Below, piece by piece: positions 21,324 through 32,576 of a stretch of 64,000 nt of DNA. The stretch covers positions 248,001 through 312,000 of the forward strand of contig MARA01000041.1 in the NCBI GenBank assembly GCA_001792895.1, read 5' to 3'. The notes under the pieces are model-generated. The model was not told the origin of the DNA. It did not search any database and saw nothing but the letters and a program-made list of their open reading frames with translations. Both the position numbers and the translations under genes were made by a program. Positions within the stretch are counted from its first letter, which is position 1. Each line of letters starts with the position of its first letter. The DNA comes from Lentinus brumalis (Eukaryota > Basidiomycota > Agaricomycetes > Polyporales > Polyporaceae).

Positions 21324-23634
21324 TTACGCCTTCTCCTGGTCGAAGAACGCGACGAGGTCCCCGACGGGCACCTTCTGCTTCCCGACCAGCGCCTTCGGCG
21401 GCGGAGGCCCGCCATACGCCAGCGCCTCCTTCGTCTGCCTCCGGATGACAAGGGGGTCGACGAACTTGCCCGACGTCGGTGTGACGGGCGGGATCGAGGA
21501 TCCAGTGCCCGAGTCCGACAGCCCGAGTCCAAAGCGGTCCGTCGAGCGCGAGCGCAGGCGGACGTTCAGCGGGGTGATCGGCGAGGGCGCGGAGATCGTC
21601 TGGGACGTCATTGGCGCGTACATCGACTGCGGGCGAACGCGTCTCCCCTTGGACCCGCCGCTGGGAGAGGAGGAGGGCGAGGTCGCGGCAGAGGGCGGCG
21701 CGAGCCCCGCGCTGATGTGGCGCCCGGAGTTCTTGCCGATGGTCTCTTCGTTCATGTCGTCGAACTCGTCTGCGCTCTGGTCGTCGAGGCCGGAGGATGT
21801 GGAGACCGGGGAGGTCGAGAAGAACGCGGTTCCGAGCTCCCGCGATTGCGAGCGTGAGTGGGGTGTGCTAGGCTGCTCGCGTTCTTCACTGCGGTCACGA
21901 TCGCGGGCCACGATTGGAGTTCCAAGTGCGACGGTGTAGCGCTTGCGGGGAGTCGGGCTTGCGCTAGATGGGCGCCAGGCAGGTGGGTTCGGAGGGGGCA
22001 GAGACACCGGGCTGGCGGTGCCGCTGGTCCGTTGGTTACTTGGGAGACCGGAGGGAGAGTTGCCCACGGAGAACGTGTCGAACTCATCACGGGAGGGTAA
22101 TCCTGAGATAGACAAGCGGCCCTTGGTTGCAGAGGTGACCGAGGCAGGGGGCGAGTTTGTCGGTGAGAACGGGCCCTGTCCCAACAAGGACGAATCTGGG
22201 GGAGAAGCGTAGTCACCAGTGGGGTATGGGAGTCGGGTCCGGGAACCGCGGCTCTTGGGAGGTACTGGTGTGGTGATGGGAGGACTCGTCGTGCCTGCCC
22301 TTGGAGGGGTCGAGCGAGGAGGACTGGTTACGCTGCGTGAGATGGACTGGATAGCAACCGAAGAGCTCGTCGACGGCGCTCTGGCGACAGTTGGGGGATT
22401 CCGACTAGGTCCAGATGCCAGATTTCCTGGCGCGGTGACCATCTTGGCCATTTCGCGACCCAGCTCCCCAATGCGCCCTTGCAGCTCAGCCATCTCCTCC
22501 CTGATCTCGTGTAGCCCAGAGTCACCGTTGAGTCCATGCGACGCTTCCTTCTCGCGTTCCTTGTCGACTAACCAGCGCTCGACATCGTCCATACGTTCTT
22601 CGAGAGCACGGACATGGCTCACAGTCCACTTCTCGAGCTTCTCAAAGCGCTTAGCGATGGTGAGCAGGGTAACCGGGACGTCGAGAGCGCCTTGGGTATT
22701 GAACTGTGCGTAGAGAGGAGGCGGAGCTCTCGACGGAGATGCGCCTTCCGCGTCTGACTCGCCGCCTCGATAAGGTGACGGGGCAAGGCTAGGGGGTATG
22801 CTTATAGTTCCACGCGGGAGAGGAGAGGGCGAGGGTGGTGCTGAAGCCGCAGGGCGGGAGGGAGACGCGGCTTGCCCGAGCTTGATAAACGCAGGATCAT
22901 CGTACTTGCCCTCGGGGGTGGTTGGCCAATCCTTGCTCTTCTGCCTCTTCTCCATCTTCTCGATCTTCTTCTTCCCTTTCTCCATCTCCTTGTCGCGCTG
23001 CTTCGTTTCCTGGATAATTTGCTGGGCGGGAGTCAGAGGCTCTTTGGTGGGTGTGAGCCTCTGCTTGGCCGCGGACCACCAGCTGCCCTCCTTCTGCGAC
23101 GAAGATGGCGAGGGCGGTGTGGCGGGCATCGTTTGGGAGCGAGGAGGGGGTGGACGGAGAGACTCGGAATTCAGCATGGCCATAACTCGCTCCTCCACCG
23201 TCCGTCGCTCTTCAGCTTCCTTTGCGAGGATACGTTCCGCCTGTCGTCTGCTTCGCTCGCGTTCCCTCTCTGCCTCCGCCTCGAGCTCCTCGTCCGTGGG
23301 AAGTCCAGGCGATTTCGCACTCATGTTGCTCATCAGCGATCCGACTCGCTGCGCGAAGTTGGCCGCGAGCTGGGTGACCGATGGCGAGGGTGAGGTCGGG
23401 CGTTGGCCCCACTGCCGACCGTTAGTGTACTCCTCCGATGGATGAGTCGAGGAGGCGTCGCTGACCTCGCCGGTGTGCGGATCGATGGCGAACCCATTTC
23501 TGAGAGGAGACGGCGGTCTTCGATTCCCATATACTGGCTCCGGCTGGGAAGACGGCAATCAACGCGTCGAACACGAGTCAGCTAGTATCTGCTCTCACCA
23601 GGTCGAGCGGCGAGGGCGGCGGCGGGAGCGACAT
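21324..23634 (-). CDS. Large Ser/Pro-rich coiled-coil protein, conserved-type, function unknown
   Basis: Exon 1 is 23634-23599 (M-S-L-P-P-P-P-S-P-L-D-L) and exon 2 is 23543-21324; the 55-nt intron has GTGAGA and CAG ends. The protein, about 750 residues, is mostly low-complexity Ser/Pro sequence. Two parts look structured: a charged helix around residues 95-125 (E-A-E-R-E-R-E-R-S-R-R-Q-A-E-R), and a central coiled coil around 290-375 (A-K-R-F-E-K-L-E-K-W-T-V-S-H-V-R and E-E-M-A-E-L-Q-G-R-I). The C-terminus ends with V-G-D-L-V-A-F-F-D-Q-E-K-A. Such proteins often act in polarity, cytokinesis or trafficking in fungi, but no specific role can be read here. It is head to head with LCB1 across about 255 nt, so the two may share a promoter. 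Confidence 0.85.
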
Positions 23635-23888
23635 GCGCCGTTGCTGGGCAGGGCCGCCGCCTGGTGGAAGGAGGTTCGTCGTCGACATCGACGCCGAGCT
23701 TCTGTGGGAGGGCGAGGCCATGGCTGCTTGCTTCGGCGAGCACGCGGCTCAGCGCGCCGTCGCGGACGTTGAGGAAGAGTTCAACAAGCGCGGGCGGTCG
23801 GTGGTCCTGGGCGTTTCCCCGCGCCGTCCCTTGCCTTCCGACCACGACCTCGACGACCTCGACGACGGCAACGGGCACGAACGCGACG
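23635..23888. promoter_or_regulatory. Shared bidirectional promoter region
   Basis: 254 nt separate the start codons of two divergent genes, the coiled-coil protein on the minus strand and LCB1 on the plus strand. No TATA box is evident. Co-regulation is inference from spacing. Confidence 0.45.
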
Positions 23889-26010
23889 ATGAGCAGCTCC
23901 TTACAGAGCCTTGAGCTGCTGTTAGCCTTCCTCTCGAGGTCGTACACGACGCTCGAGACGAACTTCTACAAAATCCCCGGTTCTGCTGTCGTCGCGCGCT
24001 ACGTGAAGTCCTCGCACCAGAACGACCCCGGCCGCACCCTCCTCGAGGTCATCCTCATCATCTTTGCCATCCGCACGCTGCTGCAGTCGCGGACGCGTGG
24101 TGACCAGTCGGGCAAGCACTTCATCCAGTTCGACGAGAAGGTGCGCGCCGAACGCTTACCTCTGTATTCTGACGACTAAACGCGTTGCGTTCTTCAGGAA
24201 ATCGACGAGCTCGTGGAGGAATGGACACCGGAACCTCTGGCTCAGCCCCTTACGCCCCAGGAGCAGGCTGATCTCGCGGCGGTCCCTGTCATCGTCGGCC
24301 CTACTGGTCCCAAGCCCAAGCTCGCGTCGGGCAAGACTGTGATCAACTTGGCAAGCTACAACTTCACGGGGCTCGCAGGGAATGAGGAGATCAAAGCCTC
24401 TGCCGTCGACACGCTTAGGAAGTATGGGCTGGGCAGCTGCGGTCCTCCTGGGTTCTATGGCACTCAAGGTGAGCATCCTCCCCTGACAATTTTTGGCCTC
24501 ATGCATGTGCCCTTTCCGCCTTCCACTTCTGAGAGTTGAACGTGGGGTCAGTCGGCGGGTTTGATGTTGGAGGCGCTGTCACTGCGAAGTTGAAGTGCTA
24601 CTGAACGTCCGGTGGTGCCCTATCCTCACTTCCACTTCCAACTCCCATATTCTCTCCTCTCCTCTGCTGCGGTCTGAGCGCGCATTGTCATTGCAAAGTG
24701 GCACCGTTACGAATTTGTGTCAGCCAGTCGGTCTTGCTGCGCCGCTTCCAATACTGACTCAACCTGATGACAGACGTGCATATCCGACTTGAGCAAGACA
24801 TTGCCGACTTCCTAGGCACAGAGGCCGCCATCCTGTACTCTCAAGCATTCGCGACTATAAGCTCTGTCATTCCGGCCTTCGGCAAGCGCGGGGATGTCAT
24901 TGTGGCGGATCGAGGTGTCAACTTCGCCATTCAGAAGGGCCTCCAGATCTCGCGTTGCACCGTTCGGTGGTACGATCACAACGACATGGAGAGCTTGGAG
25001 CACGTTCTTGAGACCGTTGAGAAGGAGCGGAAGAAGCGCAGGGCCCCTTTGACGCGTCGGTTCATCGTGACCGAGGGTATTTTCGACAATGACGGTGCCA
25101 TGGCTGACCTCCCGAAACTCGTACGTGCCCCTTGTTAGTCTGGCTCGGCCTGGTATTGATGGTCGGGCAGGTTGAGCTGAAGAAGAAGTACAAATACCGC
25201 TTAATACTGGACGAGAGCATCTCCTTCGGGAGTGTAGGTCGTACTGGCCGCGGTCTGACTGAGCTGTACAACGTACCGGTACGTGCACTGGACGACTACG
25301 ATCAGTTCCAGACTAACGCATCATCTAGGCGTCGGAGGTGGACATGCTTGTCGGGTCTTGTGCAACCGGCCTTGCCTCTGCAGGTGGATTCTGTGCTGGC
25401 TCCCACATCGTCGTGAATCACCAGGTATGTCATCATGGCGGTCTGCCACACACCGAACGCGACTAAGAGTTCTCCGCAGCGCATCAACGGCACATCGTTC
25501 GTGTTCTCCGCTTCCATGCCGGCTGCCTTGACTGTTGCTGCCTCGGAGGGCATCAACATCCTCCGCAACACACCCTCGATCCTCAGTACCCTGCAGGAGA
25601 ACATCCGTGCCGTGCGCGCGATCCTCGACCGCGCCGACTACATCACGATACCTTCGCACCCTGCAAGCGCCACCATCCATCTGCAGATTCGCTGGCCTAC
25701 CCTCCAAGTGCCAATGCACGCGTCGAACTCGTCGTCGAACAAGCCGTCAAATCCGCTCTCGGTGAAGCCGCGCGACCCCCCGCAGTTCGACGTCGAGCTC
25801 GAGGAGAGGCTGCTGCAGGACATCGTCGAGGAGGCCCTCTCGCAGGGCGTCATGGTCACCCGCGCGAAGCGGCTCCGCGGCCAGGAGCTCGTCGAGGTCC
25901 GGCCGAGTATCCGTCTCGCGGTGACCGCCGCTCTGTCGCGCAAGGATTGCGAGAAGGCTGCGTCGGTGGTCAAGTCTGCGTTTGCGAAGGTGGTGGGGAG
26001 GCGTCGATAG
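23889..26010 (+). CDS. LCB1: Serine palmitoyltransferase subunit 1 (LCB1)
   Basis: Six exons: 23889-24140, 24198-24468, 24774-25120, 25171-25278, 25329-25424, 25480-26010. LCB1 forms a heterodimer with LCB2 in the endoplasmic reticulum membrane and condenses serine with palmitoyl-CoA, the first step of sphingolipid synthesis. It belongs to the alpha-oxoamine synthase fold. Visible family blocks: [13 protein letters not shown] entry (I-N-L-A-S-Y-N-F), [27 protein letters not shown], and G-G-F-C-A-G-S. The pyridoxal-phosphate lysine found in LCB2 is absent, as expected for LCB1. One hydrophobic helix ([11 protein letters not shown]) near residue 55 is the likely membrane anchor. Intron 2, 305 nt, is longer than the others. 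Confidence 0.93.
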
Positions 26011-26501
26011 AGTTTTCTACAAAGGGTTGGCTCGTGAGTTCGAGCCGCTTGGATATATGTTCATCTAATCTTTGTATACCACACTACTAGTGATTGAGAC
26101 CGGTTCTTAGTGACGGTCTCAACGAGGAAGCCTAGTGCGAATGGTCGATAACGCCACCCGTTGGTATGCGTGGGTGAGGAAGAGATAGCTGTCTATGCCA
26201 GTGATGGACACAGTGAGTACTACTTATATGTGAAGAGTATGTCCTAACTGGGGTCCGTCTGCGGGTGTTGATTAACGCATCGACGTGTAGTCGAGGCGGC
26301 TCCTGGCGGTTATACAGTAAAGGTCGAGCCACTCATTGGCGTCGCAGTTGTTCAATACATCCTGGCTTGCGGCGTGCGCGTTGTGGCACAGTGTCCACAC
26401 AGACTCAGATACGTCAAGAGAATGCGATGATTGACATGATTCGATATTGCTTGGAGGTCTATTTGGGTATTACATAGTAGTACAGACGGAAACATGAGAG
26501 T
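26011..26501. other. Convergent intergenic region
   Basis: Between the 3' ends of LCB1 and the protease gene AP3; no gene or repeat seen. Confidence 0.4.
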
Positions 26502-29326
26502 TTAAACCAGAAGCTCGGGTTGCCCGCGGAGCGTGGCTTGCATACGAGGGGGCAGATGCGCATGGAGCTCGAGGTCCCACGGACCAGCAACCTTCTGACC
26601 GTTGCGTACGATCCGCTGTGGCGCGAACTGGATGTAAGGTGTGGATTGACCTGGAATCGGCCTGTCGCCCCGATGGGTCGCGTCGAGCTTCAATATCGCG
26701 GCCCAGAAGAAGTTCTGGTAAACGGACGGAGTAAGTGTTGGTGTCGGGCACATCAAGGATTCTCGACATACCAATCCGAGGATCCAAGGCTGGTCAATCG
26801 CGTCGATTCCCGTCTCCGTTGAGCTCTGCACGAAGCAGGCCATGGTACCTCCAGGCTGCCCAGGGGGTGCCCAAGGGCTGGTGAGAAACTCTTGAGCGCT
26901 GCAACGCACGTGTTCAACTCTGCCGAAGTAGTCTTGGAACTCGAAGACGACGTCGTGCTTGGAGAAGTCACGGTAGTGGTGCAGCCATTGATCAGAGGTA
27001 TTGGGATAGAGTTCTTCCGGCATGTGGAACCACTGCGTCCATATTGTCCGTAAGAGCCACTGCGGGAGCACGGACGACATACTCCCTACATTGAGCGCCG
27101 TGACACTTGAGTCAGCTCAATCTAGGAAGTGCAGCAAGCATAACGACGCTCACCTGAGTCGAACATGACTCGAGTACCAAGCAGGGTTCCATCAATCGCT
27201 TCACCGATGGGGATGCGCCTTTGCATCCAGTCTGTCGGTTCTAACGTCGCGTGGTTCGGATACGCATTCAGGGGTTCCAGAAGTGTCAGGGAGAGAAGTT
27301 GAAGAGACCACCAGCGGTAGTGACCGTCGATGTCGAGATCGGGGAGGATGTAGAGTGGAGGAGTGTAATCCGGAGTCATGATCTTGTCGTCACCGGGTCT
27401 CAAATACCCGCATGGGGACCCGACGCCATAGTACACAAAGCTCTGGCTGTACGGGCTGTCAGCGTATATAGCGATCACTCGGGTAGTGGCACGTACACTC
27501 GCTGATTCGCGTGTGCTAGCATGTGGCCGTTCGGGGCGAGGAGCCGCAGGAAGAGACACATCGGCTACGAGCGAGAGTCAGTACGCCGCCCGAAGATTCA
27601 TTACTGGAATTGGGCGCTGCAGGCACCTTAGACACAAGCCCGACTCCCTCGTTCAAGATGTCGAAGAATGTCTATCGTACCGCATGACATCAGTAAGACG
27701 ATCGGCTGCAGATCATGCTATTCGCTTGCACCAGAAACTCACCACTCTGTCCGCGCTGGAGGCGTTCTGCCAAGGAGCCCTATACCTGTGCACAATAGAG
27801 TCAGCCAAACGAGTTATTTGATATCATCTCCGTTGAAGGACCTCACCCAGGCACGCCCAAGCCCAAATTGCCGTCGTTGCCTTGCGCAGCTGTGTCCTTG
27901 TCCACAGCGATCGCCAACACTCGCGCAAACCGGAGCTTGTAGTCTTCCATATAACCTGGCTTACCACTGATCCAATCCCATGCGGGCGCTACGAACGGCA
28001 TGTCGCATGCTTGACAGGCAGGCCACCGCACCACGCCTGAAGGTGTGCAAATTGTGGTCAGTCTAGGAATCGTTGAGAGGACAATGAGAACGCACTCAGA
28101 CACCCGCCGTCATAGTAGTGCAAAGTCCTCGTCTCGCTGACAGGGGCTGTGCTGTGAGGGATCACCGCGCGTAGGGCGTACTTCTGCCTGAACTCAGCGG
28201 TTGCATCAGACCAATCGCACTGGATCATGTCATCCATGTCCCCAAGCATGTCCTCGGGAAGATCGAGCTTAACGGACTGCATGAACTCTTTGGCGTAAAC
28301 CCAGCTGTGTGGCGGGGCTATCAGAGAAGTCACGCTGGCTCAAGGACCGGAGTTCACGTACAAGGAGCTAGCACCTGCGAGTACGATCAGTGCTCGGGTC
28401 TCAGCCTCAATATTGGTTACTCACCTGTGTCTACCGCCAGCTTATATTCTCTCCCGTTCCTCGGCTCAAGATCTGAGCCGGGCTCGCCTGACAGAACCTG
28501 AAAAGACGGCATGAGTGCGAATACTTATCTGGCGCAGGAGGAAGGATGCTCATACAAGCCGAAGGGTGTACCATGCCTCTGTAGCACGATCAGAACACTT
28601 CAAAACGCCAACACGCATGAAATGACATCAGTACGAACCGTGACACGTTGTGTTTTTCGATGGCGACAGATATGTGTTCGGCTTGCAGTCTGTCGGCATG
28701 AGAGACGCGTAGTCGACGGCCTGCATGCTCTCCTGGAATTGCCTCACCCTCTGCGGCGTGATCTGCGCCCTGCACGCGGAAGACATCCTGCGCGCCGCAC
28801 GGAGTGCGAAGGGTACATCGTTCGCCGACTATGGCGTGTGAGCGGGGCACAACCAGATGATTACAGGGGAGACATACGAATGGCACCCGAGCTTTGTGAG
28901 ATCGTCCGAGATGCTTGGTAGGGGGGACAGGCGGAGTCGGCGACCCGTCCACGAGTTTCAAGTCAACTTTGCTATCCGAGCGAGTCTTCACTTCTGGGAC
29001 GTCAACCTGAGGGCCGTGTGGGGTGTCCTTCATCCGGAAACTCTCGTACTGACGGATCGCGGTTGGCTTGTCATCCAAAGTGGTCTTCGTAGACACCGGT
29101 TCTGCGATACTGGTACTCCCATCCTGAGCGGATGAACGTTGCCTGGATAGAGTGGTGTATCGGGCATGGCGCGCCACACTCGTCTGCCATATGACGTGTC
29201 GATGAGTCAAGCATACTATCCTTGAAGCGGCTTACTTACCAGTGCAAGGCTGCGCATCTGGTCCACATCATATCGGGACGCCGAGGGAGTGTCGACTAAG
29301 AGAGCGAGATCCTCGAACTTTGACAT
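26502..29326 (-). CDS. Pepsin-like aspartic protease AP3, both catalytic motifs present
   Basis: About 13 exons from ATG 29326: 29326-29240, 29183-28878, 28828-28640, 28578-28556, 28497-28425, 28374-28362, 28304-28096, 28036-27847, 27785-27743, from 27671, to 27154, 27085-26772, 26714-26502. The first active site reads A-V-D-T-G-A-S-S-F-W-V, the flap Y-Y-D-G-G, then N-D-G-N-L-G-L-G, the second active site F-D-S-G-S, and I-L-G before N-F-F-W. These match family A1 in order. No signal peptide: the start M-S-K-F-E-D-L-A is hydrophilic, so an intracellular enzyme is inferred, unlike secreted pepsins. An N-terminal extension of about 200 residues is family-specific. The join after 27671 is uncertain: a 71-nt intron (GTGTCTAAG to CGTAG) restores the frame. 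Divergent from F-box gene FB-E, 477 nt away. Confidence 0.8.
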
Positions 29327-29803
29327 GATGCGATATGCTGGGAGGAGACAGATGAGTTGACGCAACGCAATGGAGCCGTAGGAAACACTTATACAGACGA
29401 GTACAATTGAGATCACCCAGACGACGGGTGCTGAGGCCTGCGGCCATGTTCTGCGGCCTGGGCGTCGCACAAGTTGTCTTGTTCTGCGGATCTTCGGTGC
29501 AACATCATCGCGATTCACGATTCGCCACCACCCAGTACAACGCAGCCCCGCTCGTGAACGTGGGATGCTTTTGTCGTCCGTGTGCTGTGTGCACATGTGC
29601 GCCTTGGGTCTTGTCAGCCTTTTACTGAGGACGGGCCCGCTGGTCCAGGCGTGAGATCTTGCGGTTGAGCAGCGTAGGCTGAGATTGACGTACCGCTTCT
29701 CTTGTTGATGACTAAGCAGTTTGTCTTGTTGTGGAGGCGCTGAATCCGGGTTGCTCTGGACGTTCAAGACTCGAAGTCTCCTCCAGTTCACGGTACTCCG
29801 GCA

Positions 29804-31680
29804 ATGGGATCCGCAAGAAAGACGATTGCGAGGCTTCTATCACTGGTTCTGCCTCGACGTCGGCGGCCTCAGGATTCACATCATCTCCCGAAGGATGCAG
29901 AGATCCAATCACAATTGCCTGGCTACTCCCAAAGGCCTATTGCAACGTCCGTATCATGCAATCTGTGTAATCAGTACCTCTGACGCTACCACAGAATTGA
30001 GACAGTAAATCAGGATGTCTTACGATTGATCGCACTGGAACTGCGGGAGCGAAAAGATATCGCAGCGCTCAAGGCGCTGGCTTCCTGCTCACGCTCGCTT
30101 CATGCCGTCATAGTGCCTGTGCTGTTCAAGCACGTGAAGACTAATTGGATGGTTATTCCATCCACCGAGTCGGTTCGGCTTCATGCTCGGTGAGCATCTT
30201 GTGCAATGGCTCCATGGTTCCGCTGCTGATTGACTCGAAATTCCTGGCGAAGTCACCTCCGGTTCACGGGCGCTGTCGAGAGACCCACCGAGGTCCAAAG
30301 CTTCGCGGCCATGTTAAACGCTTTCTCTAATCTGACCGAGATTATCTTCGAGAACACCTTCATCAAACCCTGGGACATGATGAAGTGTTGCCTCTCCCAC
30401 CCCTCCATCACGTCCATCAAACTGAAGCATGCTCACGTCTTCGCCGTCCGCGAACCTCCATCTCACGATGAGATCGCACACACCCTGTTGCCGCTGTCTA
30501 CCTTCTCATACGTTGAGACGGTATGGCGCGAACACCACATGTATCACCGAGGGGTTTCACGGCCAGATCAGTTTGCGCGCGAAGCGAAGTGGTTGGCTGC
30601 GCTCGTCCCCAATCTCGCAGGCACGGTCAAGCATCTGGATGTGCCTATGGAGACCACACCTCTACGACGTATGGCCGAGCTTTCATGGCCGCACCTGCTC
30701 ACGCTGTCGATCCGTGGCCGTTACCTCACCGAGGCACAGGTCGATTCGCTCCCTGCCTTCCTAATGACTCTACCCCGCCTCCAGAGGCTTTCAGTGCTCG
30801 TTTCGCGGCGCAAACCCATTTCTCACCCTCCTGTTCTCGGTCACATTGCTTGTACTTCCGCCATACTCTCTGGGCTGCGTTCTCTCACCGTGGCGTATCC
30901 AGACCCTGATGATGACATCTTCTCCGTCGACACGACCCATCTCTCGCATTTGTCGCTACGCGACTGGCCGAGATATTATCATGATCATACCTACGACCGA
31001 CGGCTCGCCAGCGGGTGGGAGAGACCGATTCTCCGATCTGCTGAGTGCCTCTCCATCCTCAAGCGAATGGACATGCCCGATCTCTCCAGCCTGGAAGTCG
31101 TCTACCTGGCGGATGTCGCCGGCTCGGACGACGATCTGCTGACCTTCATCGCGGATGGATTTCCGCGCCTTGCCCACCTGGAGTTGCATCGCTATCGCGC
31201 TGACAGAGGGGAAGACGTTGACTATGTAAGCAGCGTTCAAGAACGCTGAACGTTCCCATTCTCCTTGTCCACATGCTGACACCGTCCTAACTCGCCCAGG
31301 TGCATATCGCAAACTTGCTGAAGAAGGCCCACTCGCTGTGTACAGTCCGTCTCAACCTCGACTTCCACGATGACCATGGGCCTTACTGTAACGCCGCCGC
31401 TGTTCGTGAGGCATACTGGTCCACGTTCAGAGACCAACGCGGCCCTGAGATCGTCGGGATCATGGACGCGTGTCCATCGCTCGAGTACGTGGAGCTTTTG
31501 TATCACGGTCAAGATGCGTCTAGGTGGCCCAGGTTTAAGACGTTGCGCTATCCGGAACCTCGATTTTCCGATTCCCTGGATCCTGATCTTCGGTGAGCAC
31601 TTTCCGGTTATCTTGCCGTGAGCCTGGCTAACTGCGCGTCTGTCAGTGACTCGGAACCTCTCCCACGCAGACTGAGATAG
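29804..31680 (+). CDS. F-box/LRR-like protein FB-E
   Basis: Exons 29804-29951, about 30003-30189, 30253-31225, 31300-31592, 31647-31680. The first exon starts M-G-S-A-R-K-T-I-A-R-L-L, like FB-F and FB-G. The F-box reads V-N-Q-D-V-L-R-L-I-A-L-E-L and A-S-C-S-R-S-L-H-A. The main exon carries L-T-V-A-Y-P-D-P-D-D-D-I-F, H-L-S-L-R-D-W-P-R-Y-Y, and L-E-L-H-R-Y-R-A-D-R. The end of intron 1 is ambiguous: two acceptors (29995 and 30002) lie seven bases apart, and only the second keeps the frame. Expected role: substrate receptor of an SCF ubiquitin ligase. Substrate unknown. It shares its upstream region with the protease gene AP3. Confidence 0.85.
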
Positions 31681-32576
31681 GACACAAACATCGGACAATC
31701 TTTTGCATAGTGGTACAGATACCCCAATGCCGGCAGCAGGCTCCCCTTTGTATCAACGACCTTCTGCAGCTCCCGCGGTGGAAAGCGGTCCGACTCCAAG
31801 CTACGACACAACTCATGTTCCTTATGGCTCCTGATACCCAGATCATTATCCTCTGTGTGTTATTTGACTATGATATTATGGCGCTTACTTCCGACGTGTA
31901 CAGCTTGGTCGATACCTCAAAGAATGAGCCCGTGTAAGTAGCCAGTAGTACCAGTGATCGCAACTGCAAATCTTGACAACCCTGCGGTCAGAATGACTCA
32001 CCCGCCATCGGCCTTGGAGCTTAATGGGCACGGTCTCCTCTGTGTAAATTAGGAGATCTGCACATGCAGGATGAGTGGCCGCGGCGACTTCGCGTCGCTG
32101 CCTTGACGATAGGCTATGGCATTAGTCCACGAAAGGCAATCTAGACGCCCGCAGGGACCACGTCGCTCAGTTGTCGCTGGCACTTTCAAGTTCGGCTCTC
32201 ATCACATTGCTGTCGGCGACAGTCCTCAGAACGTCAGCTCTCTTGCTCTTCCGAACTACTATGATTGTCTGTCTGCCGCATGAAGAAGGAGCTGGGATCA
32301 GTTGTTGACGTCAGATTTGGTCGGAGTTATGCCAACGTCGGCTTCAAGAACAAGGGGACCAGACCACGCTATGCTAGGCTGTGCACGTATACAACCCCGC
32401 ACATCTTGTTTTCTCCTCTGAGCAGGTGTTTTCTATGCGTGAGTCGCCCACGATGGCACCTGCTTTGTGCTGAATAAGCAATGCTATTGTTCTAATCCCT
32501 GGGTACCGAGTCCGTCTCTCTCATGATCTGACGAAGTCTTCATCTCCCTCGCCATAACGCAGGAGAACCTTGCGCT
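31681..32576. other. Intergenic region, partly duplicated downstream of FB-F
   Basis: No gene seen. The part at about 32115-32360 is a diverged copy of 34690-34900: shared blocks include CGAAAGGCAAT, CTCTCATCACA-like, and GCCAACGTCGG/GGCAACGTCGG in the same order. Confidence 0.5.

Noticed and set aside
22798..23445. 215-codon plus-strand frame opposite the coiled-coil protein
   Set aside because: Low-complexity antisense shadow of the repetitive Ser/Pro and Glu/Lys coding sequence.
27540..27600. A 20-nt intron in AP3 (GTACTGACTC to CTCGTAG) that would restore the frame
   Set aside because: 20 nt is too short for known spliceosomal introns in fungi; a 71-nt alternative using GTGTCTAAG restores the frame equally well.
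29216..29791. 191-codon minus-strand frame reading as one long N-terminus of AP3
   Set aside because: Only the last 29 residues, from ATG 29326, match the paralog AP2; the upstream part has no similarity and the promoter of FB-E lies there.
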